Below are positions 16,392 through 24,649 of a stretch of 64,000 nt of DNA, in pieces (the first letter of the stretch is position 1; every line of letters starts with the position of its first letter). Source of the DNA: Gimesia chilikensis (GTDB lineage Bacteria; Planctomycetota; Planctomycetia; Planctomycetales; Planctomycetaceae); NCBI RefSeq assembly GCF_007744075.1, contig NZ_CP036266.1, forward strand, positions 496,001 through 560,000. The letters are read 5' to 3'. Under the pieces are notes generated by a model. The model saw nothing but the letters and a program-made list of their open reading frames with translations, did no database searches and was not told where the DNA came from. The position numbers and the translations under genes were made by a program.

Positions 16392-17705
16392 TCAGTCGTT
16401 GACCGGCATCCGGACAAACGGAGAGCGGATACAGGTAAGCTGTTCCAGTTCCCGGCTGGCTGCCTGGAAACGACCTTCGGTGGTCTGGTGAGTCATGATG
16501 ACCAGAGGCACAATCGGATAGCTTTCGTTTGGATCGACTTCTGGTGCCTCATGCTGGACCAGGCTGGCGATGCTGATTTCATGATCGCCCAGCACGTTCG
16601 TAATATCTGCCAGAACGTGCGGGCGGTCTTCTACATTCAGCCGCAGGAAGTAGCGACGTGAAATCTCTTCACGCGGCATGATCTTGATATCGTGCCGGGG
16701 ATTCCACAGGTCGAGCCTGGGGAATGTAATTGCGGCTCTTCCGACGGCGACATCGATCAGATTCGCGACGACTGCGGAGGCTGTTGCCATCTGTCCGGCT
16801 CCCATTCCGGAGAGCCAGATCTTGCCGACTGCATCGCCTTCGAGGGCGATTTTGTTGTAGGCGTCTTCGACATGGGCCAGCGGATTGTCGTTGCGGATCA
16901 GCGTCGGCTGGGCATGCATTTCCAGTTGACCGTCGATCAGATTAGCGACCGCCAGCAGTTTAACCGTGTAGCCAAGTTCGTCGGCGTATTTCAGGTCCGC
17001 CAGGGACAGCGTATCGATTCCCTGTCGCAGAAACTGATCCAGGCTGACCTTGATACCCAGTGAGAGCTGGACGAGGATCCCCAGTTTCTGGGCTGCATCG
17101 GTGCCATCGACGTCCATTGCAGGGTCGGCTTCCGCGTAGCCGATTTCCTGGGCACTTTTGACGGCGTCATCGTAGCTGACATCGTGGGAAAACATCTGAG
17201 TCAGGATGTAGTTGCTGGTGCCGTTCAGAATCGCTTCGATAGAAGTGATCTGGTTGGCGGACATCGCCTGGGTAACTGTTTCGATCAGAGGAACACCGCC
17301 GGCGACGGCTGCTTCAAAGCAGATGCAACGGCCCAGTTCCCGGGCACGCTGATAAAGGCTTTCCCCTTTTTCGCAGAGCAGGGCTTTGTTTGCGGTGACG
17401 ACATCTTTACCGCTTTCCAGGGCACGCAGCATGATGTCGTAAGCGGGATCAATTCCCCCCACCAGCTGGATGATGACATCGATGGAATCGTCATTCAGGA
17501 CAGAGTCGATATCGTCGGTCAGGACACCCTCGGCCAGCTCAATATCGCGGGGCCGGGAAAGATCGCGAACGACGGCCCGTTTCAGATGAATCGGACGCCC
17601 GGCGCGGGTGGTCATCTGATCGGCTCGTTCCAGAAGAATTTTTGCGACACCGCTACCAACGGTTCCCATGCCAATAATGGCGACGTTTAACGGAGAAGAC
17701 GACAT
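16392..17705 (-). CDS. hom: homoserine dehydrogenase
   Basis: 437 residues from the ATG at 17705; the longer frame to 17819 lacks a ribosome site. The NAD(P)-binding motif GMGTVGSG is at residues 12-19. The substrate region (EAAVAGGVPLIETV, AILNGTSNYIL, EIGYAEADPAMDVDGTDAAQKL) is diagnostic. A C-terminal ACT domain (about 350-437, RYFLRLNVEDRPHVLADI) suggests feedback control, as in other ACT-bearing enzymes. It reduces aspartate semialdehyde to homoserine for threonine and methionine synthesis. It is monocistronic, without aspartokinase beside it. Confidence 0.95.
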   Translation of the reverse strand: MSSSPLNVAIIGMGTVGSGVAKILLERADQMTTRAGRPIHLKRAVVRDLSRPRDIELAEGVLTDDIDSVLNDDSIDVIIQLVGGIDPAYDIMLRALESGKDVVTANKALLCEKGESLYQRARELGRCICFEAAVAGGVPLIETVTQAMSANQITSIEAILNGTSNYILTQMFSHDVSYDDAVKSAQEIGYAEADPAMDVDGTDAAQKLGILVQLSLGIKVSLDQFLRQGIDTLSLADLKYADELGYTVKLLAVANLIDGQLEMHAQPTLIRNDNPLAHVEDAYNKIALEGDAVGKIWLSGMGAGQMATASAVVANLIDVAVGRAAITFPRLDLWNPRHDIKIMPREEISRRYFLRLNVEDRPHVLADITNVLGDHEISIASLVQHEAPEVDPNESYPIVPLVIMTHQTTEGRFQAASRELEQLTCIRSPFVRMPVND

Positions 17706-17933
17706 TCCTGATTCCTGAGGCTTTCTGGTGCGTAGACTTTCAGCGGGGATGTTGATTATTCGTCTCGTAATATAGACGGTTGAGAGAGCCAGTGGAACCA
17801 TGGCCCGTAAATTCAGCACAAATCGAGCAGAGGAACAGAGGGAATATGTCGATTATGCGGGAGCAGGTGACAAGATTTGAGTGCGGGAGAGGCTGGAAAA
17901 GCAGGGGCAGGCTAAGGGGCTGGAACCGAATGA

Positions 17934-18584
17934 TCAGTCACAGTTGATGAGTTCTTTGGTGCCGACAAAATTTTTCCAGCATTCATATTTCGCCTGTTTC
18001 ACCTGCTGCAGGAGTACCGGGTTGCGGCTGGGCTTGGCCGGTTTCTGAAGAAGTTTCATACCGGCTTGGGTCGGGGTGCGGCCCCCTTTTTTGGTGTTAC
18101 AGCGACGACAGGCGCTGACAATGTTTTCCCAGCTCATGCCGCCGCCATGCGAGCGGGGGACGACGTGATCCAGGCTGAGCTGTTTGACGTTGAATTTCTT
18201 CTGGCAGTACTGACAGCGATAACTGTCGCGGATGAAAATGTTACGTCGATTGAACTTGATGGTATTGTTGGGGATGCGGTCATAGCGGAGTAACCGGACG
18301 ACGCGGGGAACCTGGATTTCGTAATTGACGGTGAGGATCCAGTCTTCGAGTTCGCTGCGTTCGTTGAACTCCGAACGTAATCCACTGATTTCGATCCAGG
18401 AGCTGAAGTCGTAGTTCATGAAGGTGCCGTCTTCGACACTGATGACCTCAGCGATATCTTTGCTGAGCAGGCAGAAGGCCCGCTTGGCAGAGATCACGTG
18501 GACTGGCGAATAAGTCTTATTGAGCGCCAGTACGCTCGCCTGCATGGCACTCGAGAGCGCCTTCCCGGAACTTGCTGAAATCAT
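17934..18584 (-). CDS. HNH endonuclease
   Basis: 216 residues from the ATG at 18584, chosen for GGAGG about 11 bases upstream; the frame extends 10 codons to a TTG. The C-terminal half has the HNH signature: RCQYCQKKF, LDHVVPRSHGG, then NIVSACRRCNTKKGGRTP, with two CxxC pairs for zinc. This type of stand-alone HNH protein with a poorly conserved N-terminal part is widespread in bacteria and its cellular task is not settled. No restriction or phage genes lie nearby, so a housekeeping role is possible. Confidence 0.85.
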   Translation of the reverse strand: MISASSGKALSSAMQASVLALNKTYSPVHVISAKRAFCLLSKDIAEVISVEDGTFMNYDFSSWIEISGLRSEFNERSELEDWILTVNYEIQVPRVVRLLRYDRIPNNTIKFNRRNIFIRDSYRCQYCQKKFNVKQLSLDHVVPRSHGGGMSWENIVSACRRCNTKKGGRTPTQAGMKLLQKPAKPSRNPVLLQQVKQAKYECWKNFVGTKELINCD

Positions 18585-18687
18585 ACGCCGCCCACCCTCC
18601 AGAACTCTGAACAAGGTTATGGCAAACTTTGAGGTACTATAAGAACCGAAGCGACTTAAGTAGATTCAACTATTCGAATTGTCGGGA

Positions 18688-18715
18688 ATGATAACCTAAC
18701 AGATTCCGCAGTCAA
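18688..18715 (-). promoter_or_regulatory. candidate sigma-70 promoter for the HNH gene
   Basis: Read on the minus strand, TTGACT and TATCAT are separated by 16 bases. The predicted transcript start lies about 95 bases before the ATG at 18584. This is by eye only. The rest of 18585-18840 shows no gene. Confidence 0.35.
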
Positions 18716-18840
18716 TTGGAATTTGAGGAATAAACTCAATTAGGCAGGTACGTACCTCTATCGCAGATATTTTATGCAGGAGGGACCCTGGGGTTCAAAT
18801 ACTTTCCCGGGACTAGGCGGATTTTTAGCAGAAAAGGCTG

Positions 18841-18880
18841 AGCCGCTTCATCGGCTTAAAAACGAACTGATGAAGCGGCT
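18841..18880 (-). terminator. hairpin downstream of serA
   Basis: AGCCGCTTCATC pairs perfectly with GATGAAGCGGCT (12 bp, 16-base loop), 18 bases behind the serA stop. The T-tract after it on the minus strand is short, so termination strength is uncertain. Confidence 0.6.
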
Positions 18881-18897
18881 ATGAAGCCTGTATAAGC

Positions 18898-20523
18898 TTA
18901 CTGCAACCAGGAGAGGGGAGCAGTGGCTGGTGGCATTTTGATGAGTTTCACGCAGGAAACATCTTTGTGGCTGGAGACTTCCGCGATGGCTTCGTCAGGA
19001 ACATCGCCGTCCACGTTCAGCACAGCGATTGCTTCACCACCGGGCTGATTCTGGAGACGTCCCAGAGCCATGTGAGCGATGTTGACTTTGTGATTGCCGA
19101 GCACGGTGCCGATATAACCGATCAGGCCGGGCACGTCATTGTGACGGTAGATCAGCAGGTTGCCATCGAGATAGCCATCGAGGTAGAACTCGTCCAGTTT
19201 GGTGAGACGCAGGAAGTCCTGGCCAAAGATAGTACCGGCGGCGGAAAACTTGCCATCCTCAGTCTCAACGGTTGCAGAGATCAGGGTGGAAAGCGTGCCG
19301 ACTTCGGTGGACTTGTCTTCCGAAATGTCGATGCCCCGATCTTTGGCGAAGACGGTGGCATTCACGATGTTGATTTCGGCCTCGAATGAATGAGAGAGCA
19401 GGCCGGCAGTAAAGCTGGATGTGATCAGCTTGGTCTGTTTTTCGGCGACTTCGCCACGGTACTGGATCTGTACTTTTTTGAGGCTGCCTGAGGTCTGCTG
19501 TGACAGGAACAGTCCCAGGCGATGTCCCAGTTCAATGTGCGGTTTGAGGTCCGCCATTTCTGCACCGGAGACCGGAATCATGTTGATGGCGTGCCGGATT
19601 TCGTTCTTCGTCAGGAAGTCAGTGATGATCTCGGCTGCTTCCAGGGCGACCATCTCTTGAGCTTCGTCTGTCGAAGCACCCAGGTGAGGTGTGGCCAGCA
19701 TGTTGGGAGCGTCGATCAGGCGACGGTTTTCCGGCGGCTCCTGGGTGAATACGTCACAGGCAGCGCCGGCAACTTTGCCAGATTCCAGAGCATCTGCCAG
19801 ATCGTCTTCGTTGATGATTCCACCGCGGGCACAGTTGATGATTCTTACTCCGGGACGCATGGTGGCGATCCGTTCGGCGTTGATCAAATCACGGGTTTCG
19901 TCAGTCAGCGGAGTGTGCACGGTCAGGAAGTCACAGTGCTTGACGATCTCATCGACTTCTTTGTAAAGCTCGATGCCAAACTCGGCGGCACGTTCGGCTG
20001 ACATGAACGGGTCGTAGCCGATGACTTTCATTTCCAGTCCCTGTGCCCGCTGGGCGACAGAGAGACCGATGCGACCCAGACCGATGACGGCCAGAGTCTT
20101 GCCGGCGACCTGGGTTCCGGTCAGTTTCTTGCGTTCCCACTTGCCTTCTTTCATGGTGGCATAAGCGGGACCGATGTTCCGGGCGAGGGCCATCATCAGG
20201 GCGATAGTCTGCTCGGCGGTACTGGTGGTGTTTCCGGCGGGGGTATTCATGACGATGATGCCCTCGCGAGTCGCAGCGACGCGGTCGATGTTATCGACAC
20301 CGACTCCGGCCCGGACGATGGCTTTCAGACGGGGCTGCCCCTGGAGAATCTCTTCAGTCAGCTTGGTGGCACTGCGAATGATGATACCATCAGCGGACTT
20401 GAGTGCTTCCCGTACTTCTTCCGGCGAGAGGCCGGAACGAACGTCAACTTCGATTTCCGGGTTGTCTTCGAGGATTTTGAGACCAGCTGGCGAAAGATTG
20501 TCCGTGATCAGGACTCGGTACAT
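18898..20523 (-). CDS. serA: D-3-phosphoglycerate dehydrogenase
   Basis: 541 residues from the ATG at 20523 (a GTG three codons earlier is possible). The Rossmann motif GLGRIGLSVAQRA and the catalytic RGGIINEDDL and HLGASTDEAQ regions mark a D-2-hydroxyacid dehydrogenase. The long form, with an intervening domain and a C-terminal ACT domain (VPGLIGYIGTVLGNHKVNIAHMALGR), is the SerA type found in many Gram-positive and planctomycete genomes. It oxidises 3-phosphoglycerate as the first step of serine synthesis, and the ACT domain suggests serine feedback. It is monocistronic with a hairpin behind it. Confidence 0.95.
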   Translation of the reverse strand: MYRVLITDNLSPAGLKILEDNPEIEVDVRSGLSPEEVREALKSADGIIIRSATKLTEEILQGQPRLKAIVRAGVGVDNIDRVAATREGIIVMNTPAGNTTSTAEQTIALMMALARNIGPAYATMKEGKWERKKLTGTQVAGKTLAVIGLGRIGLSVAQRAQGLEMKVIGYDPFMSAERAAEFGIELYKEVDEIVKHCDFLTVHTPLTDETRDLINAERIATMRPGVRIINCARGGIINEDDLADALESGKVAGAACDVFTQEPPENRRLIDAPNMLATPHLGASTDEAQEMVALEAAEIITDFLTKNEIRHAINMIPVSGAEMADLKPHIELGHRLGLFLSQQTSGSLKKVQIQYRGEVAEKQTKLITSSFTAGLLSHSFEAEINIVNATVFAKDRGIDISEDKSTEVGTLSTLISATVETEDGKFSAAGTIFGQDFLRLTKLDEFYLDGYLDGNLLIYRHNDVPGLIGYIGTVLGNHKVNIAHMALGRLQNQPGGEAIAVLNVDGDVPDEAIAEVSSHKDVSCVKLIKMPPATAPLSWLQ

Positions 20524-20834
20524 GGAATTCACTCACTTATTCAAAATAAGGGATACAGGGCAGGGGAGTCACAATAATCCCCTCATGATACAGAGGTATC
20601 GTCCCTTAGCATAGTTCGCCAAAAAATAGCGCCAAGGCAAATGACACTGCAAACTGGGGAAATCAGCAAACAGTTTCAGCACCCCGGGTGTCTGATCCGT
20701 TTCTCTGTAACTGAAGCTGCAATTTCCTGCTGAAAAGCAGATAACCGGCCTCAAAACGGGTATGATATTCTGTGCACATTTTACCGTTGGTTATCCGAAT
20801 TACTATTTTTGAGAATACATCGAAGAAGTGACAT

Positions 20835-22229
20835 ATGAGACGTACTATCCTCAAGATCCTGGTCGTCGTTCTCCTGATCTCCCTGCCGGTAATTTTGCAT
20901 CAGACCTACCGCTGGATGACCGCCTTACCGGACCGGATCACCATCGCCGCCGGTCACCCGGAAGGGCGTTATTACGGGGTCGCAGAACAGCTCAAAGCGA
21001 GGTTGCAGGAACAGTTACCGATTGAAGTCGAGATCCTGCAGACAGAGGGCTCGCTGGAGAATATGAAGTTGTTGAGATCAGGCAAAGCCGATCTGGGCTT
21101 TTACCAGCCGGGGGCTGAGTATGTGCTGATCGAACGCAAGCCCGGGCCCGCGGCTCCCAGGCAGGCTGGCCCGGTTGAGACGGACGAAATCTGTTTCATC
21201 GCCAATCTGTTTTCCCAGGCCGTGCATGTGATTGTACCTCTCAATTCTGAAGTCAGAAATGTGAATGATCTGAAAGGCAAACGGGTTGCGATCGGGCAGC
21301 CGGGCTCAGGCGATCTGGCTGCCAGCTTGCCTTTGCTGGAGCATCTTCAGCTGGACCTGGATGAAATCAAGCCTGCCTATCTGTCGTATCTGGAGATTGA
21401 AGAGGAGTTTGGTGAGAAGAAGCTGGATGCCGCTATCGTGACGGTGGGAGTAGAAGCGCCGCTCTTACAGAAACTGCTGCAGACCGGTCAGTATCGACTG
21501 CTCGAAATTCCGTATATCGGTGCCCTGACGCGGAGGGAAACTCAGTTCTATCCGTATGAGATTCCGGCAGGCATGTATTCCCGAAAGCAAAGCGTCGTTC
21601 CCGAGCGGAATCTGCCCACGGTCGCCTGTGGTGCTCTGCTGTTGACCAGGGAATCGGTTTCGGACGATCTGATTACCGAGGTAACAACACAGGTACTGCA
21701 TCAGAATTTTTCCCGACAGGTGCATCTGAATGAGCTGTCCGCCAAGGGGCAGACCTTCGCCCGTGAGAACCAGGGGTTTCCGATGCACGACGGGGCAGAT
21801 CATGTTTACAATCCCGAGCTCAAGCCGTTTATGAATTCCGAATTCGTCGAGGCGACCGAAGGGATGCGTTCTTTCATCGTGTCCATATTGATTGCCGGTT
21901 ACCTGCTGTTCCATTGGTTCCGGAAACGCCGTGAAAAATCGAAAGAACATCGGCTGGACAGCTACATCAGGCAACTGGTTGAAATCGAGAATCAGCAGAT
22001 GAAATTCGATGGCAATAAACCGCAGGATGGTCCGGCACTCATCGCGTTGCTGGATGACGTAACCAGCCTGAGACAGCATACGCTGAAACAGTTTTCTGCC
22101 CACGAGTTGAATGAGGATCGGGCGACAGATGTCTTTCTGGAAATGTGTCACGCATTGAGTGACAAAATTAACGCGAAACTTTTAGGCTGGAAAATTGACC
22201 GGCTGGGTGAGAAGATAAAGGACGATTGA
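20835..22229 (+). CDS. membrane-tethered TAXI-type solute-binding protein
   Basis: 464 residues. The N-terminal membrane segment or signal anchor (ILKILVVVLLISLPVIL) is followed by a TAXI/TRAP periplasmic-binding fold: IAAGHPEGRYYGVAEQL, LLRSGKADLGFYQPGAE, then LKGKRVAIGQPGSGD. Unusually for the family, a second membrane helix (about 345-362) follows the binding domain, with a charged 100-residue tail probably in the cytosol. No TRAP permease gene is near, so it may act as a sensor or scaffold rather than in transport. The membrane protein gene at 22280 follows after 50 bases. Confidence 0.8.
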   Translation: MRRTILKILVVVLLISLPVILHQTYRWMTALPDRITIAAGHPEGRYYGVAEQLKARLQEQLPIEVEILQTEGSLENMKLLRSGKADLGFYQPGAEYVLIERKPGPAAPRQAGPVETDEICFIANLFSQAVHVIVPLNSEVRNVNDLKGKRVAIGQPGSGDLAASLPLLEHLQLDLDEIKPAYLSYLEIEEEFGEKKLDAAIVTVGVEAPLLQKLLQTGQYRLLEIPYIGALTRRETQFYPYEIPAGMYSRKQSVVPERNLPTVACGALLLTRESVSDDLITEVTTQVLHQNFSRQVHLNELSAKGQTFARENQGFPMHDGADHVYNPELKPFMNSEFVEATEGMRSFIVSILIAGYLLFHWFRKRREKSKEHRLDSYIRQLVEIENQQMKFDGNKPQDGPALIALLDDVTSLRQHTLKQFSAHELNEDRATDVFLEMCHALSDKINAKLLGWKIDRLGEKIKDD

Positions 22230-22279
22230 ACTCTTTTTCTGTTGCCGTTTAGACAAGGCTACCCGCCCGGAAGTTGACT

Positions 22280-22954
22280 ATGCTGGCTAATGCCAACCTG
22301 ATTAATGTGTTACTCCTGCTGGCGGTCATGTTCGTCGGCTACCTGTTTGTGTTGATCCCGATTCTGATCTATTACGCGATTCAGCACATGCGGTCTCCCC
22401 AGCTGATCCTGATGCCCGAGGAGGAAGCCTGCGATTACTATACCGGTAAATGTGGTTCGGAATCGGAGTGGGCCCGCTCCCGCCAGTTTCAGGAAGCCGG
22501 CGTTTATCGCTGGCAGCAGAATTTTATTCTGGTGTGGGAACACGTCGAGAGTGCCACCTATTTTCAGGTGACTCTCTCTCCTTACGGGCGGTTCCACAAT
22601 TTCACAACCCTGTTTGTGGATGACTATTCACTGCTGACTGCCAATGACCGGGAGTCGCTGATTTTTCCCGCGCCGCCCCGCCGTTTCGTGCAGTCGTTCG
22701 GCATCGAACAGATCGAGCCCTTGTATGAGAAGCATGCCTCAGCGGTTGAGGATCTGATTCGGATCAAACACCTGGAACTGTGTCACGAGTTTCCCGAGTT
22801 TGAGGAATCCTATCTGGCAAGCATGCAGCGGCAGCATGAGTACGTGCGGTCAGTGATGTTTTATCCGGTGCGCGGAATCTGGTGGTATCACATCGATCGG
22901 CGGTCCCGGTTTAACCGTCCCATCGATCTGCAGCAGGCGGTGCTGGACAACTGA
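22280..22954 (+). CDS. hypothetical membrane-anchored protein
   Basis: 224 residues from the ATG at 22280, with GGAAG upstream. One long N-terminal membrane helix (INVLLLLAVMFVGYLFVLIPILIYYAI) is followed by a soluble domain rich in aromatic residues. I do not recognise the family. It probably shares a transcript with the TAXI-type protein 50 bases upstream and may be its partner. It ends 12 bases before trmB, which reads the other way. Confidence 0.65.
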   Translation: MLANANLINVLLLLAVMFVGYLFVLIPILIYYAIQHMRSPQLILMPEEEACDYYTGKCGSESEWARSRQFQEAGVYRWQQNFILVWEHVESATYFQVTLSPYGRFHNFTTLFVDDYSLLTANDRESLIFPAPPRRFVQSFGIEQIEPLYEKHASAVEDLIRIKHLELCHEFPEFEESYLASMQRQHEYVRSVMFYPVRGIWWYHIDRRSRFNRPIDLQQAVLDN

Positions 22955-22966
22955 AGTCGTTGTGAA

Positions 22967-23599
22967 TTACTTGCTGAGTTCCCAGAGACCACGGTGAATA
23001 ATCCAGCCTTCCTTGCGTTTTTTTCGTTCGAAGCTGGTCTGGAAATCCATGTCGTGTTCCGGGAGTTTTTCCTCGGGGGCTTCCCGTTTGATGAACTGGG
23101 GCGCGTGATCCATCAGGTTAACGACCCGTTCGTAGTATTCTTCCACGTCCGTCCAGAAGTGCAGCTCACCGCCATTCTTTAATGCTTTGGTGACCCGTTC
23201 CACAAACACGTCGGTAAAAATCCGGCGTTTGTGATGACGCTTCTTCCACCAAGGATCGGGAAAGTAGACATGTACTTCGGAAACAGAGGAGTCGGGGATG
23301 AACTTGTCGAAAGCAACCCTCGCATCTCCGCCCAGCACACGTGCATTGGGACGCGCGGACTTCAGTAACCGGGTTGCAGCGCGGCGCCCTTCGCGGTAGT
23401 CGATCTCCATCCCCAGAAAGTTTTTCTCCGGGTGCTCACCGCTGGAATTGAACAGAAACAGACCGCGGCCGGCACCTACGTCCAGAACCACCGGATTGTC
23501 ATTGCCAAAAAAGGCAGCCCAGTCGAAAGGGCCTTCCAGGTCTTCGAGAGTCTGAAAATAGGGTTTGAGGTCTTTGGTCGGTTTCGAACGCGTCATCAT
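22967..23599 (-). CDS. trmB: tRNA (guanine-N7)-methyltransferase
   Basis: 210 residues, ATG start. The S-adenosylmethionine site is VLDVGAGRGLFLF near residue 40, followed by NFLGMEIDYREGRRAATRL. The FPDPWWKKRHHKRRI motif is diagnostic of TrmB, and ELHFWTDVEEYYE follows. It methylates G46 in the tRNA variable loop in the cytosol. The length is normal for the family. It is divergent from the cinA-type gene. Confidence 0.95.
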   Translation of the reverse strand: MMTRSKPTKDLKPYFQTLEDLEGPFDWAAFFGNDNPVVLDVGAGRGLFLFNSSGEHPEKNFLGMEIDYREGRRAATRLLKSARPNARVLGGDARVAFDKFIPDSSVSEVHVYFPDPWWKKRHHKRRIFTDVFVERVTKALKNGGELHFWTDVEEYYERVVNLMDHAPQFIKREAPEEKLPEHDMDFQTSFERKKRKEGWIIHRGLWELSK

Positions 23600-23722
23600 G
23601 GATTCGTTGTGCTATCGCAGGTGAGGTAAGAGAAATTATTTCTGGTTTGCACACTGTAGAATAGATGGGATGTTGTGTAAATTATCAGCAGAGCCGCAAA
23701 CGCTGTTTTTGGAGAGATCTGC

Positions 23723-24283
23723 ATGTTTCCCGAGTTTTTGATCCAGTCTGCTGAGGAAGTTAAATCAGCTCTCTCCCGTCACGACCGGAAACTCGTCCTG
23801 GCAGAGAGCTGTACCGGCGGACTGGTGGCCACGCTGATGACCAGCCTGCCGGGGATTTCTGACTACTTCTGTGGCTCAGCCGTGGTCTATCGCTGGGATA
23901 CCAAAATGAAGTGGCTGGGAGTACAGGCGGAGACGCTGAACCAGTTTACCGATGTCAGTCGCGAGACGGCCCGGGAAATGGCTTTGGGTGTCCTGCAGGA
24001 AACTCCCGAAGCGAGTCTCTCCGCAGCGATCACGGGGCATCTGGGACCTGGTGCCCCGGAGTCTCAGGATGGGCTTGTCTGTATTGGTATCGCCCGACGG
24101 ACTTCCTGTGATCTTGCGGTGCCACCGGAACTGGTGTCTGTTGAGGCGCTGCAAAGTGATGCGCTGATCGCGAGTGGACCAGTACAGAATCATCCCGCAG
24201 ACGGGCTCACTCTACGTCAACGTCGTCAGCTGGCAGCCGCCGATCAGATGCTGAAACTGATCGCCAAAGCACTGGAAAGCTGA
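23723..24283 (+). CDS. pncC: CinA C-terminal-type nicotinamide-nucleotide amidase
   Basis: 186 residues, ATG start with GGAG 11 bases upstream. LAESCTGGLVATLMTSLPGISDYFCGSAVVY near the N-terminus and AAITGHLGPGAP in the second half are the PncC/CinA amidohydrolase signatures; Ser and Cys of the ESCTGG region belong to the active site. It turns nicotinamide mononucleotide into nicotinate mononucleotide in NAD recycling. The N-terminal COG1058 domain of full CinA is absent, as in many bacteria. The NAD synthetase gene further right (27835) serves the same cofactor but is not in the same operon. Confidence 0.88.
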   Translation: MFPEFLIQSAEEVKSALSRHDRKLVLAESCTGGLVATLMTSLPGISDYFCGSAVVYRWDTKMKWLGVQAETLNQFTDVSRETAREMALGVLQETPEASLSAAITGHLGPGAPESQDGLVCIGIARRTSCDLAVPPELVSVEALQSDALIASGPVQNHPADGLTLRQRRQLAAADQMLKLIAKALES

Positions 24284-24649
24284 AGGATAAGCCTGATGGA
24301 GTGCCTGTCGGCAGATTCGGGATAATCGCCAAGGTTTAACTCTTCGGAAATCTTGCCCCGGTTTGGTCACGCGTTACAGCCGGCGCTTCCGTCACGATCT
24401 TCATGACAGGTGCGATATTCTGTACTTCCCTTTACACCGCTGCAACGTGAATAACCGAACTATTCATAAAGCCGTGAGTTGTCGTTGCAGGTGGTTTACC
24501 TGTTACATTCGCTACGAGCGAGAACCGGACAGGAATCCCTGCGCCAGCGACAGCTTGAACTGACTCTCAAAATATCTCAGTCATTCGTGCTCACGAGACG
24601 GCTAACCTGAACTAATCGCTCTCGACTCTATTTATTCGAGGATTTCAAC
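24284..24649. other. gene-free stretch before the TPR/HEAT lipoprotein
   Basis: No convincing gene. It probably carries the promoter and long leader of the following gene; I see no clear consensus promoter. A GAGGA ribosome site stands about 9 bases before the ATG at 24650. Confidence 0.4.
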
